Shown here one piece after another: positions 23,640-32,923 of a DNA stretch of 64,000 nucleotides. Below the pieces are notes generated by a model that was not told the DNA's origin, did not search any database, and saw only the letters and a program-made list of their open reading frames with translations. Made by a program: the position numbers and the translations under genes. The DNA is from Kribbella soli (GTDB taxonomy: Bacteria > Actinomycetota > Actinomycetes > Propionibacteriales > Kribbellaceae), in assembly GCF_004331345.1 (NCBI RefSeq), contig NZ_SJJZ01000003.1:682001-746000 (forward strand), read 5' to 3'. The stretch's first letter is position 1. Each line of letters opens with the position of its first letter.

Positions 23640-24502
23640 GTGAGAAGAGACCTTCCTTGTCACCGGCGCGCTTTCTCTCCGCGCGACGACGGCACCGGTC
23701 CGCCGGCCTCGTCGTGCTCCTGTTCGGCCTCCTGGCAGTGGGGTCGGCGTACGCCGCCTTCGCCCCTGACAACGCGGTGGCGGACAACTCGGCCCAGTCG
23801 CAGCAGATCGAAGAGGGCAAGAAGCTCTTCGCGGTCGGCTGCTCCAGCTGCCACGGCCTGAACGCCGAGGGTGGCGGGAACGGCGAGGGCAAGATGGCCG
23901 GCCCGTCGCTGATCGGTGTCGGCGCGGCCGCGGTCGACTTCCAGGTCGGCACCGGCCGGATGCCCGCGATGCAGCCGGGCGCACAGATCCCGCGCAAGGC
24001 CCCGGCGTACTCGGAGGAGGAGATCGAGGCCCTGGCCGCGTACGTCGCCTCGCTCGCCCCCGGCCCCTCGGTCCCGGGCTCCGAGTCGTACGACGTGAGC
24101 AAGGCCACGGACGAGCAGGTCACCCGCGGTGGCGAGCTGTTCCGCACCAACTGCACGGCCTGCCACAACTTCGCCGGTCGCGGTGGCGCGCTGCCGAACG
24201 GCAAGTACGCGCCGTCGCTGATGGGTGTCAGTGAGAAGCACATCTACGAGGCCATGCTGACCGGTCCGCAGCAGATGCCGGTCTTCTCCGACCAGGTCAT
24301 GCAGCCCGAGGACAAGCGCGACATCATCGCGTACCTGAAGGCGCTGGAGACCCAGAAGGACCCGGGCGGCTTCGGACTCGGCCGGCTCGGCCCGGTGTCC
24401 GAGGGCCTGTGGGGCTGGTTCGTCGGCATCGGCCTGCTGGTGGCGGTAGCGGTCTGGATCGGCGCCAAGGGCGTCAAGGCCAAGGGAGCGAAGGCCGAAT
24501 GA
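23636..24502 (+). CDS. qcrC: Di-heme cytochrome c subunit of the bc1 complex
   Basis: The product has 288 residues. After one N-terminal membrane helix it carries two heme c motifs, CSSCH near residue 66 and CTACH near residue 173, followed by Met-containing ligand regions. A C-terminal membrane anchor (GLWGWFVGIGLLVAVAVWIG) precedes a basic tail. The two-heme form is the signature of actinobacterial QcrC, which passes electrons straight to the aa3 oxidase without soluble cytochrome c. The gene overlaps both neighbours by 4 bases. Confidence 0.95.
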   Translation: MSEKRPSLSPARFLSARRRHRSAGLVVLLFGLLAVGSAYAAFAPDNAVADNSAQSQQIEEGKKLFAVGCSSCHGLNAEGGGNGEGKMAGPSLIGVGAAAVDFQVGTGRMPAMQPGAQIPRKAPAYSEEEIEALAAYVASLAPGPSVPGSESYDVSKATDEQVTRGGELFRTNCTACHNFAGRGGALPNGKYAPSLMGVSEKHIYEAMLTGPQQMPVFSDQVMQPEDKRDIIAYLKALETQKDPGGFGLGRLGPVSEGLWGWFVGIGLLVAVAVWIGAKGVKAKGAKAE

Positions 24503-25545
24503 GCAACGACAATCTGCCGGTGAAGCCGGAGGACGAGCACGGCGTCGTCGAGGTGGCGGAGCCGATCCCGGACCCGGGTCTGGAGCCGCACGAGCCGCGG
24601 ATCACCGACATCGACCCGAAGGCGGCCGACCGCGCCGAGCGCCAGGTGTCGGGCATGTTCGGCCTGGCGACGCTGCTGGTGCTGGGCTCCTGTGTCGCGT
24701 ACTTCGCCATTCCGCGGGACTCGATCCTCGAGTTCGGCCCGCTGTCCGGCAACGCGAACAACATGGTCATCGGCCTGTGCATCGGGCTCGCGCTGTTCCT
24801 GATCGGGGCGGGCGCGATCCAGTGGGCCAAGAAGCTGATGGTCGACGAGGAGATCTCCGAGGAGCGCCACGCCGCGCACTCGTCGCCGCAGCAGATCGCC
24901 GAGATCACCGAGGCGTTCAAGGAAGGTGCGGAGGAGTCCGGCTTCGGCCGGCGCAAGATGATCCGCAACTCGCTGATCGGCGCGCTCGGCATCCTCGGCC
25001 TGCCGGCAATCATCCTGCTCCGCGACCTCGGTCCGCTGCCGGGCCGGGCGCTCTACAACACGATCTGGGCGAAGGGCATCCGGGTCGTCAACGACGTCAC
25101 CGACCGCCCGATCAAGCCGTCCGACCTGGTCGTCGGCCAGCTGGTCAACGCGGCGCCGGCCAATCTGGCCCCGCTGCAGGAGGAGAACGCCTCCGAGTAC
25201 CAGAACGCCAAGGCCAAGGCCGCGGTGATCGTGGTCCGGATCAAGCCGAGCGAGATCCGCACCAAGCCGGGCCGGGAGAACTGGGGCATCGACGGCATCC
25301 TGTGCTACTCGAAGATCTGCACCCACGTCGGTTGCCCGATCTCGTTGTACGAGCAGACCACGCACCACGTGCTCTGCCCGTGCCACCAGTCGACCTTCGA
25401 CCTCGCCGACAGCGCAAAGGTCGTCTTCGGCCCTGCTGCCCGCCCGCTGCCTCAGCTACCGTTGGCAGTGGACAGTGAGGGCTACCTGGTTGCGCAGAGC
25501 GGCTTCCACGAGCCGGTCGGCCCGAGCTTCTTCGAACGAGGGTGA
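24499..25545 (+). CDS. qcrA: Rieske iron-sulfur subunit of the bc1 complex
   Basis: The product has 348 residues, the long actinobacterial form with three membrane helices before the soluble domain. The [2Fe-2S] motifs are CTHVGCP and CPCHQS near residues 275-305, with cysteines and histidines in the right spacing. It carries electrons from menaquinol at the outer face. ATG 24499 overlaps the qcrC stop as ATGA, and its stop overlaps the GTG of qcrB. Confidence 0.95.
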   Translation: MSNDNLPVKPEDEHGVVEVAEPIPDPGLEPHEPRITDIDPKAADRAERQVSGMFGLATLLVLGSCVAYFAIPRDSILEFGPLSGNANNMVIGLCIGLALFLIGAGAIQWAKKLMVDEEISEERHAAHSSPQQIAEITEAFKEGAEESGFGRRKMIRNSLIGALGILGLPAIILLRDLGPLPGRALYNTIWAKGIRVVNDVTDRPIKPSDLVVGQLVNAAPANLAPLQEENASEYQNAKAKAAVIVVRIKPSEIRTKPGRENWGIDGILCYSKICTHVGCPISLYEQTTHHVLCPCHQSTFDLADSAKVVFGPAARPLPQLPLAVDSEGYLVAQSGFHEPVGPSFFERG

Positions 25546-27215
25546 CAACAGTGTCAACAAACACAGAGTTCCCTGGACCGGTCAAGTGGGTCGACGATCG
25601 CCTCGGCATCGCGAAGATCGGGAAGAAGAACCTGCGGAAGGTCTTCCCGGACCACTGGTCCTTCATGCTGGGCGAGATCGCGCTCTACAGCTTCATCATC
25701 CTGATCCTGACCGGCACCTTCCTGACGTTCTGGTTCAAGCCCTCGATGGCCGAGGTCGAGTACCAGGGCTCGTACAGCCTGCTCAAGGGTCTGCACATGT
25801 CGGAGGCCTACGCCTCCACGCTGGACATCACGTTCGACGTCCGCGGCGGTCTGCTGATGCGGCAGATCCACCACTGGGCGGCCGTGCTGTTCATCGCCGC
25901 GATGATGGTGCACCTGCTCCGGATGTTCTTCACCGGCGCGTTCCGCAAGCCGCGCGAGCTGAACTGGCTGATCGGCTTCGGGATGCTGTTCCTGGGCATC
26001 ATCGAGGGCTTCCTCGGCTACGGCCTCCCCGACGACCTGCTGTCCGGCACCGGTCTACGGATCACCAACGGCATGATCCAGGCGTCACCCGTGGTCGGCA
26101 CGTACATGAACTTCTTCATCTTCGGCGGTGAGTTCCCCGGCGACGACTTCGTTGCCCGGTTCTTCATCGTCCATGTGCTGCTGATACCGGGCATCATCCT
26201 GGCCTTGGTCACGGCCCACCTGTTCCTGGTCGTGTACCACAAGCACACGCAGTACGCCGGTCCCGGCCGGACCCAGAAGAACGTGGTCGGCTACCCGCTG
26301 TTCCCGGTGTACACGGCCAAGGCCGGTGGCTTCTTCTTCGTCGTCTTCGGCATCACCGCACTGATGGGTGCACTGATGCAGATCAACCCGGTCTGGCTGT
26401 ACGGGCCGTACAACCCGGCCGAGGTCACCGCGGGTGCGCAACCGGACTGGTACATGGGCTGGCTGGAAGGCTCGGTGCGAATATTCCCCGGCTTCGAGTC
26501 ACACTTCTGGGGCATCACACTCAGCTGGAACCTGATCATCCCGGCACTGATCGTCCCGCCGGCGTTCGTCACGCTGGTCGCGCTCTATCCGTTCATCGAG
26601 GGCTGGATCACCGGTGACAAGCGCGAGCACCACCTGCTCGACCGGCCGCGGGACGTCCCGACCCGGACCGGTATCGGCGTCGCGTTCATCACCTTCTACG
26701 CGATGCTGTGGATCGGTGGTGGTAACGACCTGATCGCCACCCACTTCAACCTGTCGCTGAACCACGTGACCTGGTTCCTGCGGTTCGCGGTGATCCTCGG
26801 CCCGATCCTGGGCTTCTGGATCGCGCGCCGCTGGGCGATCTCGCTGCAGCGGGCCGACCAGGAGCGGCTGCTGCACGGCCTGGAGACCGGTGTGATCATG
26901 CGCTCCCCCGAGGGCAAGTACACCGAGAAGCACCAGCCGATCTCGACGTACGAGGCGTACTCGATCACCGCGCGGGACCGGCTGGTCCCGCACGAGATCG
27001 GCCCGGAGACCGACGAGAACGGCGTCCGCGCCCCGCGTCGTGCGCTGCACAAGGCCCGTGCCGCGCTCTCCCGCTTCTACTACGCCGACGCCGTACAGAA
27101 GCCGACCACTCAGGAGATCGAGGAGGCGCACGAGCACGCTCACGACGCCGACGAGATCCACGAGCTGACGGAAGACACGGAGACCTACCGAGAGGTCACC
27201 AGCGACCGCTCCTGA
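25542..27215 (+). CDS. qcrB: Cytochrome b subunit of the bc1 complex
   Basis: The product has 557 residues, the usual length for actinobacterial QcrB. Heme-ligand helices include RQIHHWAAVLFIAAMMVHLL and HVLLIPGIILALVTAHLF, and the quinol-site loop contains PAEVTAGAQPDWYMGWLEG, where bc1 complexes normally have PEW. A long hydrophilic C-terminal extension (residues ~435-557) ends in an acidic, His-rich segment (EEAHEHAHDADEIHEL). It is last in ctaE-qcrCAB and is followed by a strong terminator. GTG 25542 overlaps the qcrA stop. Confidence 0.95.
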   Translation: MTTVSTNTEFPGPVKWVDDRLGIAKIGKKNLRKVFPDHWSFMLGEIALYSFIILILTGTFLTFWFKPSMAEVEYQGSYSLLKGLHMSEAYASTLDITFDVRGGLLMRQIHHWAAVLFIAAMMVHLLRMFFTGAFRKPRELNWLIGFGMLFLGIIEGFLGYGLPDDLLSGTGLRITNGMIQASPVVGTYMNFFIFGGEFPGDDFVARFFIVHVLLIPGIILALVTAHLFLVVYHKHTQYAGPGRTQKNVVGYPLFPVYTAKAGGFFFVVFGITALMGALMQINPVWLYGPYNPAEVTAGAQPDWYMGWLEGSVRIFPGFESHFWGITLSWNLIIPALIVPPAFVTLVALYPFIEGWITGDKREHHLLDRPRDVPTRTGIGVAFITFYAMLWIGGGNDLIATHFNLSLNHVTWFLRFAVILGPILGFWIARRWAISLQRADQERLLHGLETGVIMRSPEGKYTEKHQPISTYEAYSITARDRLVPHEIGPETDENGVRAPRRALHKARAALSRFYYADAVQKPTTQEIEEAHEHAHDADEIHELTEDTETYREVTSDRS

Positions 27216-27226
27216 CGTCGAGCACC

Positions 27227-27260
27227 AGAAGGGCCTCCGGCACCAGCCGGAGGCCCTTCT
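27227..27260. terminator. Bidirectional terminator between qcrB and the kinase gene
   Basis: AGAAGGGCCTCCGGC and its exact reverse complement form a 15-bp perfect stem with an ACCA loop. The A- and T-containing ends let it work for both convergent genes. Confidence 0.9.
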
Positions 27261-27261
27261 G

Positions 27262-28599
27262 CTATTTGCTTCCGAGACAGAACACCAGCCATTCGTCGCC
27301 ACTCTTCACGCTGTCACTGGTACCGGCGTCCCACCCCGGGACTCCGGCGCAGGCGGCCTTCTCCTCGTCGTCGCCCAGGTTGAAGAGCGCCCGCTCCGAC
27401 GTGACGTGCTCGATCGACAGCAGCTTGTAGCCGGCTGACCGGTACCAGCACGGGACCTTCCGGTACGACGGCAGTTCCTCGGCCGCGGCCGAGCAGTCGC
27501 CGACGTGTCCCTCGGTGATCGATGCGGCCGAGCCCGGCGCCTTCGCACCCACGGCAGGTGCGATGACCTTCGGCACGACATAGAAGGCCATGGCGATCAC
27601 CAAAGCCCAGAAGAACAGCTGTAGCAGCACGCTCCCACCTGAGCTCTTGTCGTCTGCCGCCGGCTGCTGCTTGACCTGCTGCTTCTTCACCGGCCGCTCG
27701 GGCGCCGCCTTCCGCGGTGGCGCCAGCCTCTCGGACGGCGGAAGCTTCTTCGTCGGCGGCGCGACGAGCTTGACGGTCGGTGTATCGAGCAACTGACGGG
27801 CGGCGCCGATCGACGGACGATCCGCCGGGTCCTTCGCCAGCAGTGCGGTGATCAGCGGCGTCAGGTCGCTTGCGTGCTTCAGTTCCGGCGGGTCGTCGAA
27901 CATCACCGCGGTGATCGTCGCGGCCGCCGTCGTACGGTGGAACGGCGAGACGCCCTCGACCGCGTGATACAACGTCACGCCCAGCGAGAACAGGTCGCCG
28001 GCCGGTTCGTCCGATCCTCGCAACCTCTCAGGCGCCATGTACTCCGCCGAGCCGATGAACATCCCGGTCGCGGTCACGGTCGTGTCGGTCGGATGTACCG
28101 CAATCCCGAAGTCGGCCAGCAGTACCTCGTCGTGTCGCCCGAGCAGCACGTTGCCGGGTTTGACGTCGCGATGCAGGATCCCCGCCGCATGCGCGGCTTC
28201 GAGCGCGGACAGCAGCCCGGTCGCGATCCGCCGTGCCTCAGCGACCGGAACCCGGCCGTCGGTACGGATCCGGCTGTCGAGGGACTGACCCTCGACCCAG
28301 CGCATCACGATCCAGGGCGAGTCACCGTCGACGACGACCGTGTGCACGGTGACGATGTTCGGATGGTCCCGGAGCCGAGCCGCGTTCCGGGCCTCCCGGG
28401 TCGCGCGGCGCAGCGCGTCGGCGCGTTCGTCCGCCGACAGACTCTGCGGCAGCCAGATCTGCTTGACCGCCACGTCGACCTCGAGCGTTTCGTCGACCGC
28501 TTTCCAGACCCGGCCGAAGCCGCCGGATCCGATCAGCTCGACCAACCGGTACTGCCCGCCGACCAGGTATCCCGGCGCGACTTCCTCAGCCACTATCAC
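27262..28599 (-). CDS. Membrane-anchored Ser/Thr protein kinase (PknB-type, no PASTA)
   Basis: The product has 445 residues. The kinase domain (about 10-270) has GSGGFGRVWKAVD (P-loop), VAVKQIW (Lys), HRDVKPGNVLL (catalytic loop), LADFGIAV (DFG) and YMAPERL. It is followed by a P/K-rich juxtamembrane segment, a membrane helix (VLLQLFFWALVIAMAFYVVP) and an ~85-residue outer domain with four cysteines (GDCSA, VPCW, AACAG, FCLG) that may form disulfides. The outer domain is not PASTA, so the ligand is unknown. GTG 28599 or GTG 28593 may be the start. Confidence 0.85.
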   Translation of the reverse strand: MIVAEEVAPGYLVGGQYRLVELIGSGGFGRVWKAVDETLEVDVAVKQIWLPQSLSADERADALRRATREARNAARLRDHPNIVTVHTVVVDGDSPWIVMRWVEGQSLDSRIRTDGRVPVAEARRIATGLLSALEAAHAAGILHRDVKPGNVLLGRHDEVLLADFGIAVHPTDTTVTATGMFIGSAEYMAPERLRGSDEPAGDLFSLGVTLYHAVEGVSPFHRTTAAATITAVMFDDPPELKHASDLTPLITALLAKDPADRPSIGAARQLLDTPTVKLVAPPTKKLPPSERLAPPRKAAPERPVKKQQVKQQPAADDKSSGGSVLLQLFFWALVIAMAFYVVPKVIAPAVGAKAPGSAASITEGHVGDCSAAAEELPSYRKVPCWYRSAGYKLLSIEHVTSERALFNLGDDEEKAACAGVPGWDAGTSDSVKSGDEWLVFCLGSK

Positions 28600-28703
28600 C
28601 TCACAGCTCTGCCCCCGACCAGCGAAACCGGAGCGAGCCTATTGACGCGAAGGGGCCAGCGACCGCTCGTGACCGCACCCTGCGCCCGTGTGACCGCAAG
28701 CGG

Positions 28704-29168
28704 TCAGTCGAGAGCTCCGGTGACCTCGGTCAGGTAGTCGCCGACGGTCGTTCGCTCGGCGGCTGTGAGTGCGCTGGTGACAGTGATCAGGCGGTCCAGG
28801 AGCGGGCCGAAGAACTGCCAGCCGAGGGCTACTGCGGTATCGGAGACCTGGAGGCGGGCGCTGCGGCCGTCTGTGCGGCTTCTGAGGCGTTCGACGTGCC
28901 CGGCAGCCTCCAGGCGGTGGATGACGGCTGTCGTCGCCTGAGAGGTCATTCCGAGCTGTTTAGCGAGCCAGGTGGGCGTGGCCTCCACTCCCCCGCGTTC
29001 GGCGTCCAGGAGGCGTACCAGCGCCCGTACGTCGGTCCCGTGCAATCCCGTCGTACGGGCGAACTCCCCGACCGCCAGATCGAGCCGCAGGGCGACCTCC
29101 CGGAGCAGGTGCACGATCTCTAATGCTGCGGCCCGCTCCGGGTCAGCCGGTGTCACTCCTTCACGCAT
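28704..29168 (-). CDS. MarR-family transcriptional regulator
   Basis: The product has 154 residues. It shows the winged-helix layout of MarR: TPTWLAKQLGMTSQATTAVIHRLEAAGHVER forms the recognition helix region, followed by the wing RSRTDGRSARLQVSD. ATG 29168 is chosen because TAAATT ends 7 bases before it (leaderless); an upstream TTG at 29177 is in frame. It is divergent from the alpha/beta hydrolase with a 13-bp palindrome between the two promoters, so it probably represses both genes. Confidence 0.85.
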   Translation of the reverse strand: MREGVTPADPERAAALEIVHLLREVALRLDLAVGEFARTTGLHGTDVRALVRLLDAERGGVEATPTWLAKQLGMTSQATTAVIHRLEAAGHVERLRSRTDGRSARLQVSDTAVALGWQFFGPLLDRLITVTSALTAAERTTVGDYLTEVTGALD

Positions 29169-29175
29169 GCCCGAC

Positions 29176-29202
29176 AATTTACCTCACTGAGTGAGCTATT
29201 CT
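29176..29202. promoter_or_regulatory. Divergent leaderless promoters with a central palindromic operator
   Basis: The palindrome CTCACTGAGTGAG (29183-29195) sits between two -10 elements: TAAATT on the minus strand (29181-29176) and TATTCT on the plus strand (29197-29202). Each ends exactly 7 bases before an ATG (29168 minus, 29210 plus). A dimeric MarR protein bound here would block both promoters. Confidence 0.6.
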
Positions 29203-29209
29203 CGGCGGC

Positions 29210-30037
29210 ATGAGCTTTCAGGACGCGTACGACGCTCTCCTCACCCGCTGGGACGTACCGGTCGAGCAGCTCGAGCTCACCGACGAGTTCGGTACGACGC
29301 ATGTCAACGCGTGCGGTCCCGCTGACGGACCACCCGTCGTACTGCTTCCGGGGCACGGCGCGACGTCACCGGTGTGGTTCACGATCGCGCCGCGGCTCGC
29401 TGAGCGGTACCGCGTCTACGCGATCGACCTGATTGTCGATGCGGGTCGCAGTACGAACAGTGGTCGGACGCCCAAGACGCCGGCCGACCTGCATACGTGG
29501 TTGAGCAACACCTTCGATGGGCTCGGCATCGGACGGGCGGTGTTGTGCGGTCACTCGTACGGCGCCTGGATCGCGGTCACGTATGCGATCGAGCACCCGG
29601 ACCGCGTGGAGCGGCTGGCTCTGCTCGACCCGACGGACTGCTATCTCGGCCTGCGCGTCCCGTACGTTCTCCGGGCTCTGCCCGGCCTGCTGCGGCCGTC
29701 CCGCAAGCGCAGCGTCTCGTTCCTGCGCTGGGAGACGCAAGGCCTTCCCATGGACCCTCAAGTCCTGGAGCTGGCCGGTCTGGCCGCGGAGCAGCCATCA
29801 ACTCCGTTCGTCCGCACCAAACGCCCCACAGACGACCAGCTGCGAGGCCTCGCTCCCCTGGTCTTCGTCGCGGGCCGCAGCAAGAGTCACAACGCAGCTC
29901 AGCTGACCCGCCGCGTCAACACGCTCTCCCCCAGCGCCACCGTCGTACAGCTCGAAACCGCAACCCACCACTCCCTCCCGTCCCTCCACGCGGACGAGGT
30001 GTGGGCTGCGTGGGCCCACGAATTGCCCACAAAATAA
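29210..30037 (+). CDS. Alpha/beta hydrolase
   Basis: The product has 275 residues. It has the oxyanion loop region VVLLPGHGATSPVWF, the nucleophile elbow CGHSYGAW with Ser near residue 122, an acid residue in the strand ending LVFVAGRSKSH, and a C-terminal His (TATHHSL). These are the parts of a Ser-His-Asp hydrolase. The substrate is unknown; the cytoplasmic location follows from the lack of a signal peptide. It is divergent from and likely controlled by the MarR gene. Confidence 0.8.
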   Translation: MSFQDAYDALLTRWDVPVEQLELTDEFGTTHVNACGPADGPPVVLLPGHGATSPVWFTIAPRLAERYRVYAIDLIVDAGRSTNSGRTPKTPADLHTWLSNTFDGLGIGRAVLCGHSYGAWIAVTYAIEHPDRVERLALLDPTDCYLGLRVPYVLRALPGLLRPSRKRSVSFLRWETQGLPMDPQVLELAGLAAEQPSTPFVRTKRPTDDQLRGLAPLVFVAGRSKSHNAAQLTRRVNTLSPSATVVQLETATHHSLPSLHADEVWAAWAHELPTK

Positions 30038-30062
30038 GGGGATTCTGGGCGGCCGGGGGCTC

Positions 30063-30075
30063 TAGGGTCGATGGC
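30063..30075 (+). promoter_or_regulatory. Leaderless -10 element of the DUF222-HNH gene
   Basis: TAGGGT (30063-30068) ends 7 bases before ATG 30076 and there is no ribosome binding site. Confidence 0.5.
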
Positions 30076-31390
30076 ATGGAACTCCTGGGCGAGCGGCCGG
30101 TGTGGTCGATGAGTGGCAGCGAACTGCTGTCGACTCTCGACGCGCTGGACGCTGAGGCTGCCCGCCGGGAGACGTACCGGTTGGCGGTGATCGCCGCGAT
30201 CGAGAGCACTGGGTACGCCACTGAACTCGGCGCCCGGGACACCGCGGAGCTCCTGCCGTTCCGCTACCGGCAGGACGCATCTGTGGCCCGCCGAGCGCTC
30301 CGCCTCGCCCGGGCCCTGCCGAAGTACCACGCCGTATCCAGCGCCCTCGACGACAACGCTGAGGATGACGGGAGTGAGTGGTTGCTGCGGCCGGCGCAGG
30401 CGGAGGCGATCGTGTCTGCGCTCGAGCGGGTGCCGTTGCATGTGCCGGTCGCTGATCTCGACGCGGCCGAGCGGGAGCTGGTGAAGCTCGCCGCGCACCT
30501 GTCTCCCCAAGAGCTGCGCGCGGCCGGCAAAGGAGATGCGGGACATTCTGGACACCGACGGACCCGAGCCCGAGGAAGACAAGGCGTACAGCCGCGAGTC
30601 GCTGACCTTTACCCCGGAGGATCGCGGTGTGAAGTTCCGCGGGTACCTCGCGAACGAGAACGCCGAACTCTTTCGTGCCCTGATCCACGCCGGTTCCCGT
30701 CCACACAAGACCGCCGACGGCGAACACGACCCACGCTCCCGCGAGAAGCGCCAGGCCGACGCGCTGTCTGCCACCCTCAGCATCGCCGCCGCGGCGACCG
30801 ACACCGCGCAGAAGACGGATCTCGCCGCGGGAGGCTCCGCGTCTGATGTGGTGCCCGGGTTCGGAGCCAAGGCGCAGCTGACGGTCACCATCGACTTCGA
30901 GGACCTGAAGGCGGCAACCGCGAACGCGAGCGGACAGGTGGTGTACGGCGACGGACTGTCGGCTGCCACGGTACGGCGCTTGGCCTGTGACGCGAGGATC
31001 ATCCCGCTCGTCCTCGGTGCGAACTCCGAGCCCCTGGACGTGGGCCGCAGCGAACGCCTGGTGACTCGGGCGATGCGTCGCGCACTCAACGCCCGCGACC
31101 AAGGCTGCGTCGTCTGCGGCGCACCGCCGATCATGTGCGACGCGCACCACCTGCGCTCCTGGATCGACGGCGGCGAGACGAAGACCTCCAACCTCGCGCT
31201 CGTGTGCCGACGCCACCACGTCGCCCTGCACAACGGCCAGTGGCGCGTCACGATCACCGACGGGATGGTCAAGGTCGCCCGCCCGAGCTGGGCAGAACCA
31301 CCACCCAGACAGCGCTCACGATGGAAGGCCGACAAGGCTGTCCTCCGACAAGCGGCCGACTTCGCGTTGGCCGACGTACCAGCGGGCTGA
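30076..31390 (+). pseudogene. DUF222-HNH endonuclease gene broken by a +1 frameshift
   Basis: The first frame (30076 to about 30531) encodes the DUF222 N-terminus typical of the actinobacterial 13E12-like family: ELLSTLDALDAEAARRETYR and WLLRPAQAEAIVSALERV. The second frame, open from ATG 30536 to 31390, continues the same protein: LTFTPEDRGVKFRGYL, then a C-terminal HNH nuclease domain with CVVCGAPP, CDAHHLRSWIDGG, NLALVCRRHH. The shift lies at GGCAAAGGAGATG (30526-30538). Removing one A would restore GKEMRD across the join. This could be an assembly error, a true mutation, or a programmed shift, since AAAGGAG also looks like a Shine-Dalgarno for ATG 30536. The second part alone would be a 284-residue protein. 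Confidence 0.75.
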
Positions 31391-31420
31391 ACCACGGAGC
31401 TCCAGCCAGTGGTGAAAACA

Positions 31421-31462
31421 CAACAGCCTCCTGACCGCGGGCATGCGGGGAGGAGGCTGTTG
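31421..31462. terminator. Bidirectional terminator between the HNH gene and the L,D-transpeptidase gene
   Basis: CAACAGCCTCCT and AGGAGGCTGTTG form a perfect 12-bp stem around an 18-base loop that can itself pair (CCGC/GCGG). An A-rich stretch (GTGAAAACA) precedes it on the plus strand, giving a T-run on the minus strand. Confidence 0.8.
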
Positions 31463-31474
31463 CGTCTTGGTGCG

Positions 31475-32740
31475 TCAGGAGAGGGCGGAGCCGGCCTTGT
31501 AGGCGGCCCAGGTGCCGTTCCAGTCGGTCCAGCCGTTACCGGGCTCCATGTGGCGGGTGGTGCCGGTGACGATCACCGGGTCGCCGCGGAGGGTCTGGTT
31601 GTAGTACCACTGGGCGTCCTTGAGGCTCATGCCCACGCAGCCGTGGCTGACGTTGGAGCTGCCCTGGCTGCCGGACGACCACGGGGCGCCGTGGATGAAC
31701 TCGCCGGAGCTGGTGACCCGCTGGGCCCACTTCACGTCCGGGATGTTGTAGTACTCCGGGTCGCCGGGCTTGAGGCCGACCGTCGCCGCGTCCATCCGCT
31801 TCACCGGGAACTTCTCCATGATCACCTTCACGCCGCTGCGGGTGGTGAAGCCGTCCTTGCCGGCGGTGATCGGGATGGTCCGGGCCAGCTTGCCGTTGAT
31901 CGTCACCGCCATCGTGTGCTTCTTGACGTTGATGTTGGTGACCACCGACTTGCCGATGGTGAACGCGATCGTCCGGCTCGCGGTGCCCCAGGTGTTGTTG
32001 CCCGCGTTGACGCCCAGGGTGCCGATGTCGACGGTCACCTTGGTGCCGGCCGGCCAGTAGTTCTTCGGGCGGTAGTTGACCTGCTTGCTGTTCACCCAGT
32101 GCCAGCTGCCGTCGACCGGCACCGAGGTCTTCACCGTGAGCCGCTTCTCGACCGCGGCGCGGTCCTTGACCGGGTTGTTCCAGAAGATCTGGACCGGCAG
32201 CGCGACGCCGACGGTCTCACCGTTCAGCGGGACGACCGAGGCCTTCAGGCTCTTCGACGCCTTCAGCGTCTTGAAGGTCGAGCTGATCGGCACGGTGGCA
32301 CCGTCGGTGCCCTCGGCCGAGCCGCTCACCGTGTACGTGGCGCCGGGCTTGAGCTGCGGCAACGACGTCCACTGGGTCTTCTCGGCGTTGAAGCTGCCGG
32401 TCACCTTGTCGCCGTCGTCGTCCTTGAGCGTGACCGCGGTCAGCTTGCCGGCCGTGGTGGTCACCGTCACCGGCTTGTCCGGCTGCACCGACGAGGCGCC
32501 CTTGGCGGGCACGATCGCGATGCTGGCCGACCCCGGGGTCTCCGACGGACTCGTCGAGTTCCCTGGTGTGCTGGAGGCACCTGGCGAGGTGCTCTGCGAC
32601 GTGGACGTACTCGGCGTCGACTGCCCGCCGCCGCCGGTGCCGCCGCCGGCCTCTGTGTCGCTACAGGCAGTACCGGCCAGCAGCAGGACGCAGATCCCCG
32701 CCACGGCAAGGCCGTGCTTCCTCACCGAACCGCTCACCAT
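31475..32740 (-). CDS. L,D-transpeptidase lipoprotein (YkuD domain)
   Basis: The product has 421 residues. It has a lipoprotein signal (VAGICVLLLAGTACSD, Cys near residue 26), a Gly/Ser/Thr linker, two Ig-like domains of the Ldt type (about residues 70-280), and a YkuD catalytic domain ending with HGAPWSSGSQ and SHGCVGMSLKDAQWYYN, which contains the catalytic His and Cys. It forms 3-3 crosslinks in peptidoglycan outside the cell. The arrangement matches mycobacterial LdtMt-type enzymes. ATG 32740 and the adjacent GTG are both possible starts. Confidence 0.92.
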   Translation of the reverse strand: MVSGSVRKHGLAVAGICVLLLAGTACSDTEAGGGTGGGGQSTPSTSTSQSTSPGASSTPGNSTSPSETPGSASIAIVPAKGASSVQPDKPVTVTTTAGKLTAVTLKDDDGDKVTGSFNAEKTQWTSLPQLKPGATYTVSGSAEGTDGATVPISSTFKTLKASKSLKASVVPLNGETVGVALPVQIFWNNPVKDRAAVEKRLTVKTSVPVDGSWHWVNSKQVNYRPKNYWPAGTKVTVDIGTLGVNAGNNTWGTASRTIAFTIGKSVVTNINVKKHTMAVTINGKLARTIPITAGKDGFTTRSGVKVIMEKFPVKRMDAATVGLKPGDPEYYNIPDVKWAQRVTSSGEFIHGAPWSSGSQGSSNVSHGCVGMSLKDAQWYYNQTLRGDPVIVTGTTRHMEPGNGWTDWNGTWAAYKAGSALS

Positions 32741-32824
32741 TCCCCAGTTCTCCCCTGTTTAGTCAGACCGCGGTAAGGGTAACCTGCCGCAGCGACATTT
32801 CCCTGCATCCGTGCGCGCCGTTCT

Positions 32825-32849
32825 GGTACGGTCCACAACTCTCCGTACC
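32825..32849. promoter_or_regulatory. Inverted repeat upstream of the L,D-transpeptidase gene
   Basis: GGTACGG and CCGTACC are separated by 11 bases in the gap between the oxidase-operon terminator and the transpeptidase gene. It may be an operator or a weak hairpin; nothing more can be said. Confidence 0.3.
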
Positions 32850-32870
32850 GGTGCGCACTACTACAGACGC

Positions 32871-32912
32871 ACGAAAACGCCGCCCGGTTCGTTCCCGGAC
32901 GGCGTTTTTCGT
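32871..32912 (-). terminator. Terminator of the ctaCDF operon
   Basis: ACGAAAACGCCG pairs with CGGCGTTTTTCGT around a GC-rich inner hairpin. On the minus strand the stem ends in a TTTT run, 12 bases past the ctaF stop. Confidence 0.8.
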
Positions 32913-32923
32913 ACGACTCTCAA

